A DNA stretch of 64,000 nucleotides. It comes from Diaporthe sp. PMI_573 (Eukaryota > Ascomycota > Sordariomycetes > Diaporthales > Diaporthaceae). Where the stretch lies: positions 2,130,851-2,194,850 of the forward strand of contig JAJTUP010000004.1 in NCBI GenBank assembly GCA_021399435.1. The letters are read 5' to 3'. Each line of letters starts with the position of its first letter. Positions within the stretch are counted from its first letter, which is position 1. The position numbers and the translations under genes were made by a program. Of the stretch, positions 57,089 to 64,000 are shown one piece after another. The notes below the pieces were generated by a model that did no database searches, was not told the origin of the DNA, and was given only the letters and a program-made list of their open reading frames with translations.

Positions 57089-59899
57089 TCAGCCGCTCTT
57101 GCGGTACTTCCTCCTCGGCTCGCTCTCCACGCTCGAACTGCTGTTCCGCCTCTTCCGCTCGCCCCTCGGCGGAGCAGCGCTCACGTCGGACGAGCTGTTC
57201 CTCCGCGCGCGGCGCCGCGGTGGTGACGCCGACCTCGAGGGGGATCGGTTGTTCTGGCGCGCTGCGCCTCCACCCTCTGCACCGCCCCGGCGTGGCGGAG
57301 ACCGCGTCCGGGATGGGCTCCTGCTATAAGACCGCCCGCGGTAGCTCTGTGCGCCGCCGCGGCGTGCCGGGGGCGGGGAGCGCGACCGCGACAGCGACGG
57401 GGACCTGGCCGCCGGGCGGCGTCTCGGGGGTGGCGTGGGAGAGCGGGACATGGACCGCGGCGGCGCCGCACGGCTCGGGGGTGGCGGGGACCGTGATCTC
57501 GGCAGCGAGCGGTTGTTTGCCGCCGCCGGCCGCCGCGCTGGTGGTGGCGATGCCGACCTGGAGAGCGATCGCTGTGCAGCTCGGCGCGGAGGGGGAGAGC
57601 GAGAGTCAGACATGGACCGCCGGGCGGTGCGGCGTGGCGGCGGGGAGCGCGAGCGCGAGCTGCCTGATGAGTAAGATCGCGAGGAGCGGCTGCGGTCTCG
57701 GCCCCTGGCAGGTGCACGTTTGGGTGGCGGGGAGCGGGTGATGGAGCGCCCGCGACCACCGTCCCGTCGAGGAGGCGGCGACCGGGAGCGGCTGGTTGAA
57801 ATGGACCGGGTCAGGCTGCGGTGGTCTCGGCTGTATGACCTCTCCCTGTTGCTGCGACGGGGCGGGGTCACACTTCGAGAGTACGAGCGACGGCGGTCGA
57901 TAGCCCGCCGGGGAGGAGTGCGCGAACGGGATCGGGAGCGAGAGGGAGAGCGGGAATAAGAGGAGCCCGTGTAAGACGAGTAGCTGGACGCCGAGTCCGA
58001 GTCTGGTTCGTCTGCTCTGGCCGGCGCAGGGAGGGCAGGCGGCGGCAGACTCTGGAGGTACTCTCGCATGTCCTCCGTGAGGGCACCCATTCCGATGGAA
58101 GTGAAGTAGTTGATGGAGAAGCGTATATTGCGCCGGTCGTCGCTCCGTGGGAAGATGCCCTCGAGGCTGGGCTGGAGGAGCGGGTCCCTGCATCGAGCTT
58201 GCAACTTCTTCAGGCCGATCTCCTCGGAAATCTCCTGGAACAGGATTTTGATGAAGATACGAGATGCGGAGGTTGTCTCCTCCTCGTTCAGGTGGATGAC
58301 TGACAAGCAATGCCAGCCGATAGCATCCGAACCGAACATATGCCCGAAGAGCCTCGCGATGTTCCGGAGCTTGTTGCTGTCGTATCGGTGAATCTTCTCG
58401 TAGTACTCGGCAAAAGCCGTCTCGAACAGCTCGTTCCACATCCTGTTGATCTTGGCCAGCCGTTCTCCGATACCACCGTAAAACTTCGTGTACGTCTTCT
58501 CCTGGCTGCAGCACTCGACCACCATCTCCGGAATCTCCTTCTCCAACCCCATTGGTATCTGGATCCGGAGGAGTTTATGGACGGACTCCTCGTAATCTGC
58601 GGAGGACATGAGGGTCAGGTAAATCGTTCTTCGCAAGTTGACCAGGTCCGCATTGCTCTGGTCCTTGATCTCGACAGCCTTCTGCTCCTCATCTTCGCTT
58701 TCCGATGACTCGTCCTCGTCATCGCTGTCATCCTCGTCATCGCTTCCTTCGCCCAGAATCTCAGCTTTGAGCTTCTTGTACTCCTCCTCGTTCTGCTCGT
58801 ACTCAGGGTCGTATTTGAAGATGTTCAGGCTGTCCTGACCATCAAGCTCTCCCTGCAGTTCAATATTGTGGGTGATTTGGTCCTCTTCCTCCACCAAATC
58901 GAGCTCCTCCTTGACAGACGGATTATCCTTGAACTTGTCCTTTCTCTGCTGGAAGAGGACCTCGATCTGGTACTGTACCCGTTTCTCGATGGCGCTATCG
59001 TGCAGGATGTTGCGAAACTGGTCAAACAGAACCCTGGCAATGGACGCATTCATCTCCTCCAGGAACTGGCCGACCTCCCTGGTCAGGTTGACCGCAATCT
59101 CCACGCTGTCATCGGACGGCTTGTGCAGCAAGAGAATGAGGATCTGCGCAACCAAGTTCTCAGACACGACCTGGAAATTCGTGAGGTGTGCCAGGAACGC
59201 CGTAGTCGACAGGCAGACCGCCTTGTCGTTCCTGCGGAACGCCTTGCGGAACCGCAACACCAGCCTCTTGACCAGCAGCTCGCCCACCGCGGGCAGCTTC
59301 GTGTTCACGATGGAAACCATGGCCGCGTAGATGGGCGTGAAGGGCAGAGACGCCGCCTGCGCCTTCATGATGCTCTGGCAGAACAGGCCCCTGCCCCGGA
59401 CGAGGTTCTCGTTGAACAGCTCCGGCACGATCAGCTTCAGGTTGGGGCTGTTGGCCTTGTTGATGAGGCCGTTGATGGACTTCTTGAGCGCCTCCCACGC
59501 CATCCGCTGCCACTCCTTGGTCGTCTTGTCCGTGATCTGGGCCTGGAGGGCGCGAAGCCTCGCGGGCGGAATGTAGGTTCCTCCGGAGCGCGCGTTGATC
59601 AGGCGGTCGTACTCGGCCTGAGCGGCGGCCTGCTTCTGCTCCTCGGTCGGTACGGGGGGCGGCGTGCGCTCGCGCCGGGGCAGCTGTCGACCCCTGGGCC
59701 GGTCCGGCCGGTAGCTGTCGCCGCCTTTGCGCCGCGGCTGGTCATGCTCGCCGTCACGGCCGCCCCTCACTCTGTCGTCATCGCGGTCGTCGTTTCCGTC
59801 GTCTTCGTGGCGCCTTCGCGGGGGCGATCGAGGTACGCGGTTGGGAGAGCGCTCGTCGAGGTGGCGGTCGCTCACGACAGATGCTGTCTCGGTCGCCAT
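57089..59899 (-). CDS. CWC22: Pre-mRNA splicing factor CWC22
   Basis: Single exon, 936 residues from the ATG at 59899 (MATETASVVSDRHLDERSP). The frame is open to 59995, where another ATG-like start would add 32 residues. An Arg-rich N-terminus is followed by a MIF4G domain (about 125-310: MAWEALKKSINGLINKANSPN, LFNENLVRGRGLFCQSIMKAQ). An acidic linker comes next (EGSDDEDDSDDEDESSESEDEE), then the MA3 domain (about 420-535: LRRTIYLTLMSSADYEESVHKLL) and a conserved helical end (FSINYFTSIGMGALTEDMREYL). CWC22 is essential for spliceosome catalytic activation with Prp2 and, in animals, delivers eIF4A3 for exon-junction complex loading. The last 310 or so residues are an RS-type tail (SRSRSPPPRR repeats). 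Yeast Cwc22 lacks such a tail; animal CWC22 has one. Confidence 0.96.
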   Translation of the reverse strand: MATETASVVSDRHLDERSPNRVPRSPPRRRHEDDGNDDRDDDRVRGGRDGEHDQPRRKGGDSYRPDRPRGRQLPRRERTPPPVPTEEQKQAAAQAEYDRLINARSGGTYIPPARLRALQAQITDKTTKEWQRMAWEALKKSINGLINKANSPNLKLIVPELFNENLVRGRGLFCQSIMKAQAASLPFTPIYAAMVSIVNTKLPAVGELLVKRLVLRFRKAFRRNDKAVCLSTTAFLAHLTNFQVVSENLVAQILILLLHKPSDDSVEIAVNLTREVGQFLEEMNASIARVLFDQFRNILHDSAIEKRVQYQIEVLFQQRKDKFKDNPSVKEELDLVEEEDQITHNIELQGELDGQDSLNIFKYDPEYEQNEEEYKKLKAEILGEGSDDEDDSDDEDESSESEDEEQKAVEIKDQSNADLVNLRRTIYLTLMSSADYEESVHKLLRIQIPMGLEKEIPEMVVECCSQEKTYTKFYGGIGERLAKINRMWNELFETAFAEYYEKIHRYDSNKLRNIARLFGHMFGSDAIGWHCLSVIHLNEEETTSASRIFIKILFQEISEEIGLKKLQARCRDPLLQPSLEGIFPRSDDRRNIRFSINYFTSIGMGALTEDMREYLQSLPPPALPAPARADEPDSDSASSYSSYTGSSYSRSPSRSRSRSRTPPRRAIDRRRSYSRSVTPPRRSNRERSYSRDHRSLTRSISTSRSRSPPPRRDGGRGRSITRSPPPKRAPARGRDRSRSSRSYSSGSSRSRSPPPRRTARRSMSDSRSPPPRRAAQRSLSRSASPPPARRPAAANNRSLPRSRSPPPPSRAAPPRSMSRSPTPPPRRRPAARSPSLSRSRSPPPARRGGAQSYRGRSYSRSPSRTRSPPRRGGAEGGGAARQNNRSPSRSASPPRRRARRNSSSDVSAAPPRGERKRRNSSSSVESEPRRKYRKSG

Positions 59900-60465
59900 G
59901 TCAAGGCAACTGCGAGGCGTCCTTTGCTCTCCCGATCGAGAGCTGGGCCTCTTGCTGACGTCCTTCTGAAAGCTTCGCAATTGAAAAATCACCAAGGGAT
60001 GACTCGCGCTGTGAGCATTCGAAAATGGACGCTGCTTGATGCTGGCAAGGCAGCAGGAAGAAGATGAGCTGGGGTGAAATGGTGATGCTTGTGAAGAGTT
60101 CTGGAGGCGGCTGGTCGTCTAACAAACAAGAGTTAACAGTAACAAATTTCTGGGGGTAACGTGCTGGTCCGTGCGCGAGCAGCTTGCAACCTCGAGGCGC
60201 TGGACGGGGAGACAAGCCAAGCTGGACAGGGGGCTAGAGCTCCTGCATGTCCAGCCGGCGCGACTTTGCATCGTGGCTCCAATTTCGAGATCCTAGCGCC
60301 TCGACTTGTTAGAGCAACCACCCGGAGTAGCTCTCACCTCCCTACTTAGGCCAGCCTACTTCCCACCCAAAGGCGTGCTTTCAAGCATCGTCATTCCCTT
60401 TCTCTACGCTCCTTCACCACTCCAGTATTCTATTCCAATCTCAAGGGGTATCTAGGTCTTCTACA
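59900..60465. promoter_or_regulatory. Divergent promoter region CWC22 / DPM2
   Basis: 566 bp between the two divergent start codons. The DPM2 leader is pyrimidine-rich (about 60385-60460). No specific site recognised. Confidence 0.45.
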
Positions 60466-60926
60466 ATGGTTGGTCCATCCAGATGCGCCCTCCACGTATA
60501 ATCGCATGCGCTAATCCCACGTGCGCAGCTTGACAAACTCGTGGGCATCGCCATGCTTGTGGCCGCCACGGTAGTATTCCTCTACTACACCTTCTGGACC
60601 TTGTTCATGGTCAGTAATTGTGCCCCCCCCCCCAAAAAAAGGACAAATCAAACCCCCCTTTATCTCCAAACTAGATCTCCCCGGACCCGGGCCATTTTCG
60701 AGCGCGTCGCTAACGCAGACCAACCACCAACCCACAGCCCTTCGTCGACTCGGACCACCCCCTCCAGAACTTCTTCCCCCCTCGCGTCTGGGCCGTCCGC
60801 ATCCCCGTCATCCTCATCCTGCTCGCCTCCGCCGTCGTGGGCTCCTTCCTCGGCGTCGTCATGATCAAGAGCAACAAGAAGAAGGCCGCCAAGGCCAAGG
60901 CCGCAGCCGCGAAGAAGAAGTCGTAA
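60466..60926 (+). CDS. DPM2: Dolichol-phosphate mannose synthase regulatory subunit DPM2
   Basis: Three exons, 60466-60468 (ATG only), 60529-60609 and 60738-60926, give 90 residues. Two membrane helices, LVGIAMLVAATVVFLYYTFW and VRIPVILILLASAVVGSFL, flank the conserved loop FMPFVDSDHPLQNFFPPRVWA, the DPM2 signature (compare human LLPFIDSQHVIHKYFLPR). The C-terminus is Lys/Ala-rich. DPM2 stabilises the catalytic Dpm1 in the ER membrane, feeding N-glycosylation, O-mannosylation and GPI anchors; it also contacts GPI-GlcNAc transferase in animals. There is no ATG in frame at the start of exon 2 other than an internal Met at residue 10. The isolated ATG, with intron GTTGGT...GCGCAG and branch GCTAATC, gives MLDKLVGIAML, the start I expect for fungal homologues. 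Introns are 60 and 128 nt. Confidence 0.93.
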
Positions 60927-61583
60927 AGGGGAACGAACTTGAGTCTGGCTGGGGACAGTGCCTACCCGGTGGGACACCAAGGGTGCCTGCGTGCGCAGAG
61001 GACAGTGAGGCTGTGCGACGAGGCGCTGTTTGACGGGGAGCACCTGGCAGAGGAAGATCTGCCTTGTCGGAAACTCTGACACACGAGGATTTCGAACTTT
61101 CGAATGGACTTCGCCATGGCGCGGACCAGAAACTACGGACTTATGTGACTGCAGGAACTCGGCGTTGGTATGCAGTCTGGGGACACGCGACCAGCAAAGC
61201 CTACCTCGGCTACTGACTGCCATAGTGAAAACCACATACATATAATATCAGGAAGCCTTGCAAATGCAATTACCTAGACGCTTAAAATAGCGCCGAGATG
61301 TCTTTTTTTGTTTTACTGGTTTTGGTTATCTGCCAAGTGGCGATGTCTCTCTATCTACCTGATGTGTGCCGTGTCCCCAAGAGCCCAACCTAAACCCAGA
61401 ACCACCGCGATCAAGCAGAAGAAACAATAAGCTCAAACAAGCTTCAGGCACAGAGCGACACAAGGCAATGTGACACTGCCCTTAGGCTCCCAATGAGCAA
61501 TCAAAAGACCCTTTCACACATGCATCGGGGCTTCCAGTTGGCCACCTCCGCGAGCGCCGTCAAATGAGGGCCGGGGCCGTCTT
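60927..61583. other. Intergenic, DPM2 3' to BCAS3-like gene 3'
   Basis: Convergent spacer with both 3' UTRs. Nothing else seen. Confidence 0.45.
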
Positions 61584-64000
61584 TCAGACCCTCTGATCTG
61601 CGAAGTCAAGAACCTCGCAGTCATCCTCGAAGAAGCCGTCCTCGTCATCAAGGTCTCCGTGGCGGCCCCCGCCTCTTCGTCGCCTGGTTGTTATCACGAT
61701 CTGTTCCTCGTCGTCGACACGTTGCTGGCGCATCACAGACCGTTCCAAAGCCGACTGGGGCAACGCACGCACATCGTCTGTCGACATGGTGAATGCCTCG
61801 TCCACTCCACTGTGGCGGCGGCCACTGTTGATCCTATTCGCGGTGATAGCCTGTCCAAAGGCCCACGCCCCTCCTGGGTTGCTTGCAGACTCCTTCGCAC
61901 CAGTGGGTTTCTGCTTGCGCCGGGGTGCAGCACGGGCTGTTTTGGTGTCCTGGTTGGTGTCCGCCAGGAGAACCGAAGCTGTGGGCAGCTGCGATGAGAC
62001 AGCACTCGCTCCCTGCTCGGTGCTGTACTCGTAGAGTGCCACACGCTTGTCGGTGTGGAACGGCTGGTAGGGCGCAGAAGACTCGATCTCTGCTTGCGGT
62101 ATCGATGATTCTGCGCTGGGGTTGCGTCGCGTGACCTTGGGCCGAGCGTTGAGCACCATCGTGTTGTTGACAGCGTCAACCTCCCTGTCCATCAGGTCCA
62201 AATACTCGTCAGGATCGATCAAGCGCTTCACAGCAGGGCAGATAAGATCGTCAGGGAGCGTCGGGAGCTTGAAGTCTTTGTATCTTCTGAAGCGAGTGGC
62301 GTTCTGCCTTCCGTCCGCAGTCCGCACCTTACGCGGCCGCTGGGGGAAAGTCCGCACCAGCCCGTCCCCGAGAACGAACAGCGAGTGGTCCTTACCATTC
62401 GCGACGAGTATGACACATGAAGGGCCCGGTGCGTTTGAGCCCAGCGGAAGTGATATGCGGTTGTCACCACTGTGGCGGAATTGATTGATAGCGCTTCCTG
62501 TTTTCCCAAGCGAGTGGCTGATGCCGGCAGCAATTATCTTGCCGCCGTAGTTGGCATGCCCAACAATCTTCGAGCCTGTCGTTTGAGGCGCATTCGAGCT
62601 ACTGCGACGAGATCGATCGATGAGCGGGCGAGCCGCGTCCCAAGCCGAGTTCAACGCTCCGGTAGCAATAGACACGGCAGAACTGCCACCCTCAGAGACG
62701 TTTGCAGTTGTCTCCTGCAAGGGGATCCTCCGGCGTGGAGGAGGCCAGGCAAAGGCACTGTCCGGCATTTCCAGGATATGAACTGTGCCTCTTTCTGTGA
62801 CCATGGCTATGCAATCGCCGCAAGGTTTCATCCATGACACGTCAACGATGCGCGCCACTGTCATCCGCGAAAATCGAGCAATCTGTCGCACCCGAGGCCC
62901 ACTCGAGGAACTTGGCCCAGCTGCGGTATGTAGCGGGGACGATTTTGTGTGCTGAATGCGCATTAAATCCCATACAATCTGGACATCGCCCTTTGGGCTC
63001 GCTGTGAAGAGCGAGAGCCCATTGGGAGCGAAGGACAAGTAGCTGCAACCTGATGTTGCGAACGTCGTGGCTGGATGTATAGAGGAAGAGGCCAGGGATG
63101 TCTCAACGTCTAGAATAGACACGAGGCCAGGCTCTTTTGTGACCGCTGGAGCTGTAGAGCCGTGGGTCGGCGGGAACTGCGGCGGATCTGCTCGAGCGTA
63201 GGGCGGATTCCAAGGCTGTGCCCCGGGTGGCGAGCGGGCCTGCTGGGACGGCATCGCGGACTTGCTCCAGTAGTTGCTGAAAGCTTGCAGTCCTCGCTCA
63301 CCAATCCACTTCGCGCCCTGGATCACTTCCTGTGTCGTCTCACGCATCAGTTTGTTCATGATGCTGTCTCCAGCTGGAAGGTCGACATCGGAAACGACGC
63401 TCGGCAGCTGTGGCGGTGTCAACGACATGAGTCCCGGTGCCTTGCCTTGCACTGGCACTGGTACGGTTGCCCGTAGTGACACCTGCGACGACGGAGCAGC
63501 TGGGCAGTAGGCGATCCATCGTCCCTTCATGGCAATAATGGGAGCCCTCGGTGCTTGACGTTGCAGGTTCGCCCGCAACCGATCAGTCTCTTGTGTTGGG
63601 TCTACCAGAGGTTGCTGGATTGTGGTCCACAATTTGCCCACGCATCTGAACTCGATACCTGGTTCGTGAGGGATGCTCGCTTGGCGATAGATCCAGCTTT
63701 CACCAGTCTGTCCAGATGCGATCACGATGCTCCCACCATCAGCAAGGATCCGGAGTGACCCGGTGGGCAGTGGTGCCTGGAAGATGGGGCTCGTGATGGG
63801 TACTTTGAGAGGGATCCGGGGGCCCTCGAGCAGAGTCGTTACACGTCTGCTATCTTTCAAAGAGTAGACGTCCACGCTAGTCTGGTAAAAGTCGACGGAA
63901 GGCATCCTCATGCCCAGACCATCTTTTTGCCCCAAGTCGGTGCCTGCTGGTGAGGCTGCCCCAGAGCGTTCTTGTCCACTGGCATAGTTGCCATCGACTT
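61584..64000 (-). CDS. BCAS3-domain / WD40 protein (5' partial)
   Basis: The minus-strand frame is open from the stop at 61584 to the window edge, so the start lies outside; about 804 codons are visible. The segment VDVYSLKDSRRVTTLLEGPRIPLK, then MKGRWIAYCPAAP, and VSILDVE ... GCSYLSFAPNGLSLFTASPKGDVQIVWDLMRI are propeller blades. The region from IVDVSWMKPCGDCIAMVTERGTVHILEM to the Cys-free linker PRRRIPLQE matches the end of the BCAS3 core. A long disordered C-terminus follows, ending in an acidic stretch (GRHGDLDDEDGFFEDDCEV). Related proteins are PROPPIN-like propellers; BCAS3 with PHAF1 is recruited to phagophores in mammals, and plant ATG18 f-h carry this domain. A fungal autophagy-related role is an inference. 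Two of the propeller blades lie upstream of the window. Confidence 0.78.
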   Translation of the reverse strand, partial: VDGNYASGQERSGAASPAGTDLGQKDGLGMRMPSVDFYQTSVDVYSLKDSRRVTTLLEGPRIPLKVPITSPIFQAPLPTGSLRILADGGSIVIASGQTGESWIYRQASIPHEPGIEFRCVGKLWTTIQQPLVDPTQETDRLRANLQRQAPRAPIIAMKGRWIAYCPAAPSSQVSLRATVPVPVQGKAPGLMSLTPPQLPSVVSDVDLPAGDSIMNKLMRETTQEVIQGAKWIGERGLQAFSNYWSKSAMPSQQARSPPGAQPWNPPYARADPPQFPPTHGSTAPAVTKEPGLVSILDVETSLASSSIHPATTFATSGCSYLSFAPNGLSLFTASPKGDVQIVWDLMRIQHTKSSPLHTAAGPSSSSGPRVRQIARFSRMTVARIVDVSWMKPCGDCIAMVTERGTVHILEMPDSAFAWPPPRRRIPLQETTANVSEGGSSAVSIATGALNSAWDAARPLIDRSRRSSSNAPQTTGSKIVGHANYGGKIIAAGISHSLGKTGSAINQFRHSGDNRISLPLGSNAPGPSCVILVANGKDHSLFVLGDGLVRTFPQRPRKVRTADGRQNATRFRRYKDFKLPTLPDDLICPAVKRLIDPDEYLDLMDREVDAVNNTMVLNARPKVTRRNPSAESSIPQAEIESSAPYQPFHTDKRVALYEYSTEQGASAVSSQLPTASVLLADTNQDTKTARAAPRRKQKPTGAKESASNPGGAWAFGQAITANRINSGRRHSGVDEAFTMSTDDVRALPQSALERSVMRQQRVDDEEQIVITTRRRRGGGRHGDLDDEDGFFEDDCEVLDFADQRV

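Noticed and set aside
58868..60067. 399-codon plus-strand open frame
   Set aside because: Antisense shadow of the CWC22 MIF4G region; composition (Asp/Leu/Glu/Arg) is what antisense of charged helices gives.

Overview
The window is a 64 kb piece of nuclear DNA from a filamentous ascomycete (Pezizomycotina; Sordariomycetes is my best guess). The reasons are many short spliceosomal introns (mostly 50-140 nt, GT-AG, with CTGAC/CTAAC-type branch sites just upstream of the acceptor), GC-rich coding sequence, intergenic spacers of 0.5-4 kb, fungus-specific genes (CFEM protein, BBE-type secreted oxidase, fungal Zn/Pro-rich proteins) and close homologues of yeast AAR2, RPS16, SNF8, DBP2, PHO8, RAD9, ATS1, TYR1, PHO13, CWC22 and DPM2. 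I found no tRNA, rRNA, CRISPR array, prophage or intact transposon. Exon coordinates were worked out by hand from splice signals, reading-frame continuity and recalled family conservation.

Layout. 0-12 kb: AAR2 (5' end outside the window), RPS16 (-) divergent from SNF8 (+), DBP2 (-) with a 494-nt internal intron, an Mpv17/PMP22-type membrane protein (-), and a decayed HAD-hydrolase gene (-). 12-25 kb: an unknown CxxC protein (+), vacuolar alkaline phosphatase PHO8 (+), a small unknown protein (+), an F-box protein (-), RAD9 (+) tail-to-tail with ATS1 (-), and a secreted Gly/Ala-repeat protein (-). 25-36 kb is sparser: a secreted FAD-linked oxidase (+), an unknown Cys/Trp-rich protein (-), TYR1 (+) and a CFEM membrane protein (+). 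37-50 kb: a Pro-rich protein with a C-terminal Cys-rich domain (-), a DHA2/VBA-like MFS transporter (+), 6-phosphogluconolactonase (-), and PHO13-like phosphatase (+). 50.2-54.1 kb is empty of recognisable genes. 54-64 kb: a SET/MYND-like protein (+), CWC22 (-) divergent from DPM2 (+), and a BCAS3/WD40-type protein (-) whose 5' end lies outside the window.

Most genes are housekeeping and functionally unlinked. Three act on pre-mRNA splicing or RNP remodelling (AAR2, DBP2, CWC22), but they are far apart and I do not read them as a cluster. There is no biosynthetic gene cluster. The most interesting signals are in gene architecture: a long intron at the DBP2 helicase motif V, which is the position of the autoregulatory yeast intron; a GC-AG intron in RAD9; two genes whose first coding exon is only the ATG (PHO8, DPM2); a 22-nt microexon carrying the catalytic aspartates in PHO13; and exon-sized repeat modules in a secreted protein with a frame conflict at its 3' end. 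I did not find a convincing previously undescribed multi-gene system.
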